A stretch of DNA of 64,000 nt from Lentisphaerota bacterium. Lineage in GTDB: Bacteria; Verrucomicrobiota; Lentisphaeria; Victivallales; Victivallaceae. Shown piece by piece: positions 7,995 through 16,644 of this stretch (within the stretch, counting starts at the first letter, position 1; each line of letters opens with the position of its first letter). The notes below the pieces were generated by a model. The model saw only the letters and a program-made list of their open reading frames with translations, did not search any database and was not told the DNA's origin. A program made the translations under genes and the position numbers. The stretch spans positions 1 to 64,000 of the forward strand of contig SUWH01000003.1 in NCBI GenBank assembly GCA_015061605.1. Direction: 5' to 3'.

Positions 7995-9113
7995 ATGAAA
8001 GATCTTAAACGTTTGATAATAAGTTGCGGCGGTACCGGAGGACATTTTTTCCCCGGCTTGAGTATTGCCCGGGAATTTAAAGCGCAGGGCGGTGAAGTAT
8101 TGTTGTTGCTCTCCGGAGTAAATGCGGTCAATCAGGCTGAAATCGCTTCCAAATACAGTATCAACGCTGTCGCATTGCCGCAAATGCCGGTCTGGAAACG
8201 TCATCCGCTGCGTTTTATAACCGGAGTGCTGAAAGGTTTTTTCAATTCCCGCAAAGTCATCCGGGAATTTGCTCCGCAGGCGATCCTCGGCATGGGATCA
8301 TTTGCCATGACTCCGGTACTGCTTGCCGGATACTTTGCCAAAATCCCGCTTGCTCTGCATGACGGCAATGCCCGTATCGGCAGAGGCAACCGGATATTTT
8401 CCCGGATTTCAAAAGTTCTCGGCGCCGGTTTCCCTCCGGTCAATCCGGAAAAATGTCATTGCCGCATTGCCGATACCGGTATGCCGGTGCGTCCGGAATT
8501 GCTTCGGGCAAATCAGATGGAACGCAATGAAGCAATCCGTAAGTTGAATGCACTTTTTGACTGTGATTTGCAGGAAGATTTGACGACGATCCTGATTTTC
8601 GGAGGAAGTCAGGGGGCGGCGGTATTCAATACAATTCTGCCGCAGGCGCTGCAGCAAAGTTGCTTCAAAGAACGTTTTCAGGTTTTGCACTTGTGCGGCA
8701 AGGGTAAAAAACTGGATGCTGAAAAAATCTATCTCAACGCTGATTTCCCGGTATTGCTGTTGGAATCAACTGATAAAATGGAATATTTCCTCGGTGCCGC
8801 CGATGCTGTATTCTGCCGTTCCGGCGGCAGTACGCTTGCCGAATTGGCGATATTCGGTAAAGGTGCATTTCTCATACCTTACCCCTATGCCGCCGAAGGA
8901 CATCAGCTTGATAATGCCGGATATTTTGCCCGCAACAATGCCGCTGTGATAATTACCAATGATGAATTTACGGTGGAACGGGCCTGTTCTCTGCTTGAAA
9001 AGGAAGTTTGCAGTCGTGAGCTCATTGCTGTCCGGAATGCCGCGGCTGCAACTCTGGCGCGTCCGGATGCCGCAAAAGTGATGTTGAAAGAAATTTCTTC
9101 AATAATCAATTGA
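7995..9113 (+). CDS. murG: UDP-GlcNAc:lipid I N-acetylglucosaminyltransferase MurG
   Basis: A 372-residue GT28 glycosyltransferase that adds GlcNAc to lipid I to form lipid II at the inner face of the membrane. The N-terminal loop CGGTGGHFFPGLSIA (GGTGGH at 12-17) binds pyrophosphate-lipid. Further family blocks are GMGSFAMTPVLLAG, FGGSQGA and the donor-binding region CRSGGSTLAELAIFGKGAFLIPYPYAAEGHQ. Normal length. It begins three bases after the ftsW stop and is the last cell-wall gene of the operon; a fresh promoter overlaps its stop codon. Confidence 0.95.
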   Translation: MKDLKRLIISCGGTGGHFFPGLSIAREFKAQGGEVLLLLSGVNAVNQAEIASKYSINAVALPQMPVWKRHPLRFITGVLKGFFNSRKVIREFAPQAILGMGSFAMTPVLLAGYFAKIPLALHDGNARIGRGNRIFSRISKVLGAGFPPVNPEKCHCRIADTGMPVRPELLRANQMERNEAIRKLNALFDCDLQEDLTTILIFGGSQGAAVFNTILPQALQQSCFKERFQVLHLCGKGKKLDAEKIYLNADFPVLLLESTDKMEYFLGAADAVFCRSGGSTLAELAIFGKGAFLIPYPYAAEGHQLDNAGYFARNNAAVIITNDEFTVERACSLLEKEVCSRELIAVRNAAAATLARPDAAKVMLKEISSIIN

Positions 9114-9138
9114 AAAAATAACTTTTTGAGTGTATAGT
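9110..9138 (+). promoter_or_regulatory. Promoter for the small secreted protein and dciA-like gene
   Basis: TTGAAA (9110-9115), exactly 17 bases, TATAGT (9133-9138). The -35 overlaps the murG stop codon. Confidence 0.6.
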
Positions 9139-9177
9139 AAATCAATCACAATCAACTTGTCTTTGGAATTACGGAAA

Positions 9178-9552
9178 ATGAGAAAATTTATTGCAGCGCT
9201 TTTGGTTCTGGCGATTTTATTTCCTGTCTGGGTGCCGGAAGCAAAAGCTATCGATCCGGTAACGATGATGGTTCTGGCGCCGATCGCAATAAAGGTCGCT
9301 GATGCTGCCCGTCCGTATATTGAAAAAAGTCTTATCGGCACCGGTACCGGATTGCTGAAAATCGGCAAAGATGTGCTTCATATGCTCTATTTGCCTTACG
9401 GTTTGCTGGAAATAACCTTCGGAGCGCCGTTCAACAAGTTCCGTTCCGGTCTGGTACACATACTGCGCGGCGGAGTGATCGCCCCGATACGTTTGATTCT
9501 GCATACGCTTATTCTGCCGGTTTACATGACAGGAGCCCAGATAAATATATGA
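9178..9552 (+). CDS. Small secreted or membrane-associated protein of unknown function
   Basis: A 124-residue protein starting MRKFIAALLVLAILFPVW, a typical signal peptide with likely cleavage after AKA. The mature part is hydrophobic with amphipathic stretches (APIAIKVADAARPYIEK, GLLEITFGAPFNKFRSG, APIRLILHTLILPVY), suggesting membrane association. I do not recognise the family. The start at 9178 is preferred over one at 9130 because it gives the signal peptide and lies downstream of the promoter at 9110-9138. Its stop overlaps the next start as ATGA, so it is coupled to the DUF721 gene. Confidence 0.6.
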   Translation: MRKFIAALLVLAILFPVWVPEAKAIDPVTMMVLAPIAIKVADAARPYIEKSLIGTGTGLLKIGKDVLHMLYLPYGLLEITFGAPFNKFRSGLVHILRGGVIAPIRLILHTLILPVYMTGAQINI

Positions 9553-9989
9553 GTGACAAGCCGAAAGTCCGGCTTTCTGCCAAAGGTATCCCGGTTGGTA
9601 AAATGGGGCGTTTCAAACGCCGGGAGCGTTTTGATTTGCTTGCCTCATGGTATGGTTCAGAACGCGCGGCGGTGGAGATAAGTTCTCACACCTGTCAGCC
9701 GGTGGCGATAAAAAATCTGGTCAATGAGGTCATGCTGGAACCGGGAAGACGTAATAATTCCAATATCATCGCCGGATTGCAGTCTCAATGGAAGCAGTTG
9801 GTCGGCGGTTGTTTTGCCGCGTATACTGCTCCAAAATCATTGCGGGACGGCAAACTTACCATCGAAGTCCGTCACAGTGCATTGATTGCTGAATTATCTC
9901 CGTCAAAAGATCTGTTTATAAAAGCGGTCAACAAACTTTCGGAAAATCTCTGTACTGAAGTCGTTTTTATCATCGGAAGCAAACGCTGA
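9549..9989 (+). CDS. DUF721/DciA-like protein
   Basis: A 146-residue protein whose C-terminal half has the DUF721 pattern: IIAGLQSQWKQLVGGCFAAY, then PKSLRDGKLTIEVRHSALIAELSPSKD and a final TEVVFIIG. DUF721 proteins include DciA, the ancestral loader of the replicative helicase DnaB in bacteria lacking DnaC or DnaI. The N-terminal 50 residues are basic (KMGRFKRRERF), consistent with DNA or protein contact. It starts inside the stop of the secreted-protein gene. The family assignment rests on pattern alone; a helicase-loading role is inferred. Confidence 0.7.
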   Translation: MSDKPKVRLSAKGIPVGKMGRFKRRERFDLLASWYGSERAAVEISSHTCQPVAIKNLVNEVMLEPGRRNNSNIIAGLQSQWKQLVGGCFAAYTAPKSLRDGKLTIEVRHSALIAELSPSKDLFIKAVNKLSENLCTEVVFIIGSKR

Positions 9990-10002
9990 AAGCCGCAACC
10001 GT

Positions 10003-11679
10003 TTAAAAATAGATGGTTTTATCGCAGACGGCAAGGGTTTCCGGACGGTGGCTGATGACGATCACGGTCACTTTGCCGCGCAGATTTTCCAGAACTTTGA
10101 GAAATTCCGTTTCAGTATTCTGATCCAGCGCGCTGGTCGCTTCGTCAAGAATCAGTACCCCGGGCGAAGTGTAAAGGGCGCGGGCGATGCCGATGCGCTG
10201 TTTCTGTCCACCGGAAAGTCCGGCAAATGAATTCAGCATCATCTCCGGGGTTCCTGCGAAATCGGCAAGCTGGGCATCGCGCAGTGCGGCGGCAACTTTG
10301 GCATCATCGATATTTTCTGTATCGCACCCCAGTGCCACATTTTCCCGCAGTGTTCCGTCAAAGATGAAAACATTCTGCGGTACATATCCGAGCTGTTTGC
10401 GCCATGCCGGGATGTTTTCTGAAATATCGCATCCATTTACTTTGATACTGCCGGAATCCGGATGGAAAAGCGATGACAGCAGATTGATCAAGGTGGTTTT
10501 ACCGGAACCGGAACGACCGGCGATCCCGGTGATCCGGCGTGCAGGGATCATACATGAAAAGTCTTTCAGTACCGGATTTTTTTCATCATAGGAAAAGTTG
10601 AGTTTTTCAACGACGATATCTCCGGAGAAATCCGTTCTTTCAGTTGTAACATCAAGATTTTCCTGCGGCAGTCCGAACAGTTTTCCGGAGAGTTCATCCA
10701 GCATTGCTCCGTTTTGTTTCAGCAACGTGAGGCTGTAGTGCGCACGGCTCAATGCCGGAAGCACCCGTGCCATGGCGGCGATGATCACCGTGAATGTCAA
10801 TATTATTCTCTCCTGACTGGTTCCGGAGAAGAGGAGAATTGCAAATACGGCACAAATCAGCAGCAGCGCAACACATTCCAGCGCCAGCCGCGGGATCTGC
10901 CCCAGAGTGTACAATGAAGCTGAACGCCGGCAGATTGCGGTACTGGCTTGGGAAAAACGGTGGAGAAATTTTTCTCCGGCTCCGGAAATTTTTATCTGTT
11001 CCATCCCCAGAAGGACATTCAGACGCAATTTGTTTTCCTCCCGTTCCAGCAGATGGAATTCCTCTCCGAGTTTCCGGTTGCATACATTGAAACACTTGTT
11101 GATCAACCATGCCGTAACTACGGTCAGAAGTAATACTGCAATTGCCCCCCAGGGCAGCATAAAGAGCGCGGCGCAACTCAAACAGATAATAATGATCACA
11201 TCGGCGACCAATTGCAGCGCCGGAGCAAAAAAACCGTCAAATACCCTCTTGATCCGTTCCAATACGCCGTTGTATTCATCGGTGGAACGGGAGAGGTAGT
11301 CGCGGTATTCGGCGTTGAGGAAACTTTTGAATAACCGGCAGCTTATGGCATTCTGCCGGTTACGGAGAAATTTTGACTGCAATGCGATGATGAAGAGAGA
11401 AAATATATTTTTGATGATCAAAAGCAATGAAACAAACCCAATTGCACTGATGATAAAGATATTGTAAGAACTTTCCGGAAACAGTGATCGGAACCGGTCG
11501 AAAAGCGCAATCGCCCGGGCATTGTCCGGATTGAAAAAAATCGCTACTGTTCCGGCAAGCAGTCCGATGCCCGCCATTTCCATCAATCCGGCGATCGCCA
11601 TAAGGATGGTGAGTTCGAGAAATTTGCATTTGTCCGCCGGTGAAAAGAGCTGACGGAATTGTTGAAGCCGTTTATTCAT
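10003..11679 (-). CDS. ABC exporter, fused permease and ATPase (MsbA/PglK-like)
   Basis: A 558-residue half-transporter. Residues 1-310 hold about six membrane segments; residues 340-558 form the nucleotide-binding domain with Walker A GRSGSGKTT (386-394), Q-loop GYVPQNVFIFDG, signature LSGGQKQRIGIARAL, Walker B VLILDEATSALD and H-loop ISHRPE. Such homodimeric exporters move lipids, lipid-linked sugars, peptides or drugs outward. The overall size and unadorned architecture are like MsbA or the PglK lipid-oligosaccharide flippase. It follows the DinG gene by 15 bases on the same strand. The substrate is unknown. Confidence 0.88.
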   Translation of the reverse strand: MNKRLQQFRQLFSPADKCKFLELTILMAIAGLMEMAGIGLLAGTVAIFFNPDNARAIALFDRFRSLFPESSYNIFIISAIGFVSLLLIIKNIFSLFIIALQSKFLRNRQNAISCRLFKSFLNAEYRDYLSRSTDEYNGVLERIKRVFDGFFAPALQLVADVIIIICLSCAALFMLPWGAIAVLLLTVVTAWLINKCFNVCNRKLGEEFHLLEREENKLRLNVLLGMEQIKISGAGEKFLHRFSQASTAICRRSASLYTLGQIPRLALECVALLLICAVFAILLFSGTSQERIILTFTVIIAAMARVLPALSRAHYSLTLLKQNGAMLDELSGKLFGLPQENLDVTTERTDFSGDIVVEKLNFSYDEKNPVLKDFSCMIPARRITGIAGRSGSGKTTLINLLSSLFHPDSGSIKVNGCDISENIPAWRKQLGYVPQNVFIFDGTLRENVALGCDTENIDDAKVAAALRDAQLADFAGTPEMMLNSFAGLSGGQKQRIGIARALYTSPGVLILDEATSALDQNTETEFLKVLENLRGKVTVIVISHRPETLAVCDKTIYF

Positions 11680-11694
11680 CGTGTTTCCTGCATG

Positions 11695-13776
11695 TTATAT
11701 AAGTTTGTAAGGTATGGAATCCAGAAATGTTCTCCCGTAACCCTTGGAAATTATCCGCGGGTCGAGGATGACGATGTATCCGGTATCACTGCGGCTGCGG
11801 ATGAGTCTGCCGACCCCCTGCCGGAACTTCAACACCGCTTCAGGGAGACTGTAATGGGCAAAAGAACTTTTGCCTGATGCGGTGATTTTTTCCAATCTGG
11901 CGGCAATGAGCGGATGGCCCGGGGAGGCGAATGGCAGCCGGGTCAATATCACATTGCTCAAACTCTCTCCCGGGACATCGACTCCGGTCCAGAAACTGTC
12001 GGTGCCGAACAGTACCGAGTTGACATCGTTGCGGAATTCTTCCAGCATCCGGTTTCTGCTCAACTCCCCGCCTTGTACCAGCAACCGCCAGTCGCGGTCG
12101 TAGAATTCATCTTTAAGCATATCGGCGCAGTAACGCAGCGCCTGATAACTGGTGAAAAGCACAAAGGCTTTACCGGAAGTAAGTTCCACATGGGTGCGGA
12201 TATTCTGCACCAGAGAAGAGAGATAATCTTCATCATTGGGGTCGCGCAGATTTTTCGGAATGATCACCCGCGCCTGATCCGGAGAAAACGGCGAATCCAA
12301 TCTGATCGCCGCGCCGCCGGTGAATCCGGTTCGGCTGAAAAAGTAGTCAAATGAGTTGCGTACGGTCAATGTCGCACTGCACAGCATCACCGGAACTTCT
12401 CCGTTGAAAAGAATTTCCTGAAGCAGTTCCGGGATATTCAGCGGAGAAGCGTACAAGGCGGTCGCGCTGTTGCTTTCTTCAATATAGTACACCGCATCTT
12501 CCATCTGCCGTTGGCTGAATATGTTGATCGAATCGACCATGCTGCCGCATTTGTCGCGCATACTTTCCAGTTCGATGCGGAGCGGGTTTTCATCCATATC
12601 TTCCAGAGTTTCATCCAGTTTTCTGCCCAGAGCCATCAGGGCGGGGGAGAGGCGGTCGGGGGTGTTGTCGGGAGTATTTTTCAAGCGCAGTGCGTTTTCC
12701 TGTGAACGGCGGAGCATCTCGGTGTAAGGTGCAAAAAATCCGTATGCTTCATCGCGGGCGGCAACGGTCAATTGACGCAGTTCCGGCATGGTTGAACCGG
12801 GATTCATCAGCAGTCCGCGCATTTTTTCCGGGTTGAAAAGTTTATTGAGCATGCTCAACATTCCCGGTTGTGAGATCCGTAATCCGAGATATTCTGCGGC
12901 GTTGTTTTCCAGCGTGTGGGCTTCGTCGATAAGCACCGCACCGTAGTCCGGCAGCAATGCACTTGAATTGTTTCCCGAACTGCGGCGGATGGCGAGGTCG
13001 GTGAGGAACAGCGCATGGTTGGCGACGACAATATCCGCTTCATCCCATTGACGGCGCGCTTTGAAGTAGTAGCAATTGCGGTAAAATTCACATTTCGGTC
13101 CGGCACAGTTGCCGCTTTCGGAGCAGACGAGGTTCCAGACTGCCGGATCGATGGAATCCCCCGCGCTGCCGCGTTCACCGTCCATGCCGCTTTCCAGTTT
13201 GGCAATGAGCCGTTCGGTGTCCAGCACCAAAGAGGGAACTGGGAGCAGAGCATCGCGCTGTTCTCCGGAAAGCAGTGCCAGACGGCGGCGGCAGAGATAG
13301 TTCTGTCTTCCTTTGGCGAGGGCGGCACGGAAATTTATTCCGGTAGCATCCTTGAGAAACGGAAGGTCTTTCTCAATAAGCTGCTGCTGCAGATTGATGG
13401 TTTCTGTGGAAATCAGCGACGGGCGGCGGCAGATCTGCGAACGGTAGATCAGCGGGATGAGGTAGGCAAAACTTTTGCCGATACCGGTCGGTGCTTCAAC
13501 ACAGAGATTTTCCCCTTTCTGCAGCGCATCGGCGATGGCAAGCGCCATCGACAACTGCTGGGGGCGTTCTTCTGCCGGTCGGCCGTTGATAGCGGCGATC
13601 GAAGCAAGTTTTCCACCGGGGGCAAAAAAGTTGCGGCATTCCAGATGGAGGTCGATTTCCGGTTCGGCATCCGGGAGATAATCGACCTCAAATTCATCGA
13701 GTTCAAAGCGGCATTCATCGCCATTGAAATCATTTTCCGGCATGAATTGAGCCGGGTCATCAACCAACCGGATCAT
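11695..13776 (-). CDS. DinG/XPD-type superfamily 2 DNA helicase
   Basis: A 693-residue ATP-dependent 5'-3' helicase of the DinG family. Motif I is APTGIGKSF (about residue 94), motif II IDEAH, motif VI QGVGRLIRS. Between I and II a cysteine cluster (YLCRRR, then CSESGNC, KCEFYRNC) is the expected 4Fe-4S site. DinG enzymes unwind R-loops and damaged DNA. The start at 13776 (MIRLVDDPAQF) is chosen because it overlaps the stop of the AlbA_2 gene as ATGA; the frame extends upstream to 13878 but that part lies within the neighbour. Residues before motif I (about 65) lack an exonuclease domain, unlike Firmicute DinG. Coupling to an AlbA_2 protein is unusual. Confidence 0.88.
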   Translation of the reverse strand: MIRLVDDPAQFMPENDFNGDECRFELDEFEVDYLPDAEPEIDLHLECRNFFAPGGKLASIAAINGRPAEERPQQLSMALAIADALQKGENLCVEAPTGIGKSFAYLIPLIYRSQICRRPSLISTETINLQQQLIEKDLPFLKDATGINFRAALAKGRQNYLCRRRLALLSGEQRDALLPVPSLVLDTERLIAKLESGMDGERGSAGDSIDPAVWNLVCSESGNCAGPKCEFYRNCYYFKARRQWDEADIVVANHALFLTDLAIRRSSGNNSSALLPDYGAVLIDEAHTLENNAAEYLGLRISQPGMLSMLNKLFNPEKMRGLLMNPGSTMPELRQLTVAARDEAYGFFAPYTEMLRRSQENALRLKNTPDNTPDRLSPALMALGRKLDETLEDMDENPLRIELESMRDKCGSMVDSINIFSQRQMEDAVYYIEESNSATALYASPLNIPELLQEILFNGEVPVMLCSATLTVRNSFDYFFSRTGFTGGAAIRLDSPFSPDQARVIIPKNLRDPNDEDYLSSLVQNIRTHVELTSGKAFVLFTSYQALRYCADMLKDEFYDRDWRLLVQGGELSRNRMLEEFRNDVNSVLFGTDSFWTGVDVPGESLSNVILTRLPFASPGHPLIAARLEKITASGKSSFAHYSLPEAVLKFRQGVGRLIRSRSDTGYIVILDPRIISKGYGRTFLDSIPYKLI

Positions 13777-15005
13777 TTTTTCTCCAGATATTGATGCACT
13801 GTCTGCTGCATTTGTTTCATCGGAAAAGCCGGGATTTTGAACTGCTCCCCGATGGCGGAAGCAAGCTGCGAAGCGCACTCCTGCAAAGCAGCGGCAAATT
13901 CTGCGGCACTGCTTTTGAGTTCCGCGATACAGCGGTTATCGTCAGTGTGATGCGATCGTCCCTGATAAATCATCGTTACCTTTTGCGGGTTGACGATCTC
14001 AAGTGCAAGGTACAATGTTTTATCTTTCATCCCGAGTGCGGTGTAGAGCCGGGCAAAAAAATCCACCGAGACGGCGCAGAGCCGGATGATTTCGGAAAAA
14101 TCCAGTTCAGCTTTTTGCAGAACCGCAAAAAAACAGAATAAGCCGCTGTCGAAAAGCTGCCACATCCGTTTGGTATTCATGGAAATATAGCGCAATGAAC
14201 TTGGCGTCGGCAGAGCTTCGGCTTCATCTTTGTGGAGAAAATGCAGTTCTTCGCGCAGAGCTTTGAAAAATGCTGAACGCAGCTCCTGCAAGGTGAATTT
14301 ACCCGGCAGGAAATTCTCCGGACAGGCGGTGAATTTTATTTGCGGCAGATCAAAACTGGAAGTGCGGCGGTGAAAATAGTGTTCACTTGCTTCAATGGCA
14401 TCCTCCCGGTTGCCTTTTGACTGTTCCGGAGCGGCAAGACCGGTATCCTGAAGCACTGAACGCAGCACATTGCCCAGAGCTTCACGTTCATTGCGCAAGG
14501 CGCGGTGGATAAGCTCCTGCATCTCCATTGCCCGCCGTGCCGGACGGCTGGATGCTTCAACGGTACGGATATAAAATACCCCGCTCTGGATCTCTCCTTC
14601 AATGCTGTTGGTGCAGACATGGGGGAGGTGCTTGAATGGACGGATGACGAAAATCACATACTTTTTGCCCCGGACGACCGGCCGTTCGATGGTGAAGTCG
14701 ATGGGCGGTTCCACATGACTGTTGACAAAACTCCCGACTGCTGACGGATCGAAACTCCCGGCTTCCGCCTGACTTACTCCGGTACAGATATTGGGATTGC
14801 CGAACTGGTCTTCGCTGACCCCTATTACCAGATAGCCGCCGCGGGTATTGGCAAAGGCTATCAGATGGCGGAGCAGTTTGCCCTTGGCGGCGCGGGACAT
14901 GGTGCGCCAGGACATGTGGGTTTTGTAGTCGAGTTCATCGGACTCCACTCCCCGGTAGACCAACTCTTCAAAACTCTGCTCTTTTTGGTCAAAAAATCCT
15001 GCCAT
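13773..15005 (-). CDS. AlbA_2 (Schlafen-type) domain protein
   Basis: A 410-residue protein. Residues 10-150 match the AlbA_2/AAA_4 domain of Schlafen-like proteins: ESDELDYKTHMSW, then LIAFANTRGGYLVIGVSED, and a GVFYIRT strand. This domain binds nucleic acid and occurs in regulators and RNA- or DNA-acting stress and defence proteins. There is no ATPase or HATPase module behind it; residues 200-410 are of unknown fold. It follows the zinc-ribbon gene by six bases and is ATGA-coupled to the helicase gene. This suggests a joint nucleic-acid job, but no partner function is proven. Confidence 0.72.
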   Translation of the reverse strand: MAGFFDQKEQSFEELVYRGVESDELDYKTHMSWRTMSRAAKGKLLRHLIAFANTRGGYLVIGVSEDQFGNPNICTGVSQAEAGSFDPSAVGSFVNSHVEPPIDFTIERPVVRGKKYVIFVIRPFKHLPHVCTNSIEGEIQSGVFYIRTVEASSRPARRAMEMQELIHRALRNEREALGNVLRSVLQDTGLAAPEQSKGNREDAIEASEHYFHRRTSSFDLPQIKFTACPENFLPGKFTLQELRSAFFKALREELHFLHKDEAEALPTPSSLRYISMNTKRMWQLFDSGLFCFFAVLQKAELDFSEIIRLCAVSVDFFARLYTALGMKDKTLYLALEIVNPQKVTMIYQGRSHHTDDNRCIAELKSSAAEFAAALQECASQLASAIGEQFKIPAFPMKQMQQTVHQYLEKK

Positions 15006-15011
15006 ATCAGA

Positions 15012-15719
15012 TCAATCCGCCATGTAAATGAGGTGCTGACAGTTATCGCAGTTTTCCAGTTCGCCTTTGGAAAGCTGGTTCATGGTCTGCAAGGTGACTT
15101 TCATGTGGCAGTTGCCGCAGCAGCCGTTTTCAAGCTGTACCACCGGAGCGCCCTGATCTTTGCCTTTGAGGAGCCGTTCATAGCGGGCGAGCAGATCGGT
15201 ATTTATGCCGGAAAGAAGTGCCGGACGGGAAGCGATAAGTTTTTTTACTTCCGCTTCACAGGTTTTGGAAAAGGCGAGAAGTTCTTCAAACTCCTGTCTT
15301 GCACTGCGCATTTCGGCGGCGTTGGTGCGTTTGATTTGATCGGCAGTTTTTTTGAGCTGCTCAAGTTCATCAAATTTCATCAGCAGTTCTTCTTCGATAG
15401 CACCGATTTTCTCTTTGTTCCGGGCGATACCGGAGAGCATTGCCTGATATTCATTGTTTTTCTTTACCAGAGCGGATTGCTGCTGGAGCTTGGTGTTTTC
15501 TGCTGAAAGCGTCTGGATCTCCCCCTCTTTGGCTTTGATGGAAAGTTCCATCTTTTTTACCTTTTCTGCGGCGGCGTTGGTGTCGGCATTGAGGGCGTCG
15601 CGGCGGGCGATTATTTTATCCAGTTCTTTGGGGATGGAAACCTGACGCAGTTTGAGGTCGCGCATCCGCATATCCAACGCCTGAAGTTTGAGCAGGGCGG
15701 CAATTTTGGGACCGGGCAT
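15012..15719 (-). CDS. Coiled-coil protein with C-terminal C4 zinc ribbon (DUF164/zf-RING_7 type)
   Basis: A 235-residue protein. Residues 10-170 are a long heptad-rich, charged coiled coil (QLKKTADQIKRTNAAEM and similar); residues 197-230 carry CCGNCHMKV and CDNCQH, a four-Cys zinc ribbon. This architecture is typical of the widespread DUF164 family, similar in shape to Chlamydia CT398-type proteins, proposed to act as adaptors for nucleic-acid or secretion-related factors. AAAGGAG lies about eight bases before the ATG. It heads the minus-strand operon that continues with the AlbA_2, DinG and ABC-exporter genes. Biochemical role unknown. Confidence 0.78.
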   Translation of the reverse strand: MPGPKIAALLKLQALDMRMRDLKLRQVSIPKELDKIIARRDALNADTNAAAEKVKKMELSIKAKEGEIQTLSAENTKLQQQSALVKKNNEYQAMLSGIARNKEKIGAIEEELLMKFDELEQLKKTADQIKRTNAAEMRSARQEFEELLAFSKTCEAEVKKLIASRPALLSGINTDLLARYERLLKGKDQGAPVVQLENGCCGNCHMKVTLQTMNQLSKGELENCDNCQHLIYMAD

Positions 15720-15861
15720 GGTAATTTCTCCTTTTGAAAGTACAATTTACTATATTTTTTTATACTATAAACGGTGTTTTTGACTCTGTCAAGCGGCAAT
15801 GAAAAAAATCTGCAAAAATCGATAAAAAAGGCGAGTAGGCGAGTTTTTTTATTGTCCGGGC

Positions 15862-15890
15862 TTGACATTGTTATTGGTTGGTTATAAATT
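15862..15890 (+). promoter_or_regulatory. Promoter for the pseudopilin gene
   Basis: A consensus TTGACA at 15862-15867 with TAAATT 17 bases on (15885-15890), overlapped by TATAAA at 15 bases; 47 bases before the ATG at 15937. Confidence 0.5.
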
Positions 15891-15936
15891 AAAGTGCGAT
15901 ACAAAAGCGAAATGAACCCCAAAAGGAGAAATGGTT

Positions 15937-16644
15937 ATGATTTTAACACATGTTCCGCTGCAGCGGGTGAAGCAGTACTGCTTCACCTTAATAGAACTCC
16001 TCGTTGTCATTGCGATTATCGCCATATTGGCGGCGATAATGCTTCCGGCGTTGCAGAGTGCACGTCAGCGCGGACGCGCCAGCAGCTGTGTGAATAATCT
16101 TGCGCAAACAGCAAAGAATCATTTTATGTATGCCAATCAGAGTGATGACTGGATCGTACCATACTATGTCGCTTATCCCGATAACGCAACGAAATGGATG
16201 GATGCCTTTGTCGATCTTAAATTGGCAACGAATTCATCTTTGATCAACTTCCGCTGTCCGTCTTTGGCAGTGTCGGCTGGAAAAGAAGCTTCGACTGACC
16301 AGTTTTACGGTATGATGCGCAACAAAAATAAATATTACAAGATAGGACGGTTCAAATTTGAAAACATGGCTGCGGATTATCCTGAAGTTACTCCGTCAAA
16401 ATTTCCTTTTGTTATGGATTCTGTTTTAAATTCCAAAACACCTTTCCTGCAGACTTATTTTGTCGCCTGGGCGGGGACGAGCAACTTTGATCCGACAAGA
16501 AGGATCCATCTGCGTCATTTGAATAAAGCTGCTGTTGCAGCAGGAGACGGTCATGTGGTGACGTTGAGCCGCAATGACATATTGTCAGAATTTTACTGGT
16601 ACAATGTACCTGGAGATAACTTTTTTCAACTTGGAGAAAAATAA
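15937..16644 (+). CDS. Type II secretion/type IV pilus-like pseudopilin
   Basis: A 235-residue protein with a class III prepilin leader: after about 14 residues the segment [19 protein letters not shown] gives the peptidase recognition site, the Glu at position +5 and the hydrophobic helix. Residues 50-235 form a globular head with [22 protein letters not shown], then [20 protein letters not shown] near the end, the pattern of the H-X9-DG pseudopilins that are hugely expanded in Lentisphaerae and Planctomycetes. Start 15937 rather than 15931, since AGGAG lies eight bases before it. The next gene starts right after the stop, so the two are cotranslated. Its role beyond pilin-like assembly is unknown. 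Confidence 0.88.
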   Translation: MILTHVPLQRVKQYCFTLIELLVVIAIIAILAAIMLPALQSARQRGRASSCVNNLAQTAKNHFMYANQSDDWIVPYYVAYPDNATKWMDAFVDLKLATNSSLINFRCPSLAVSAGKEASTDQFYGMMRNKNKYYKIGRFKFENMAADYPEVTPSKFPFVMDSVLNSKTPFLQTYFVAWAGTSNFDPTRRIHLRHLNKAAVAAGDGHVVTLSRNDILSEFYWYNVPGDNFFQLGEK

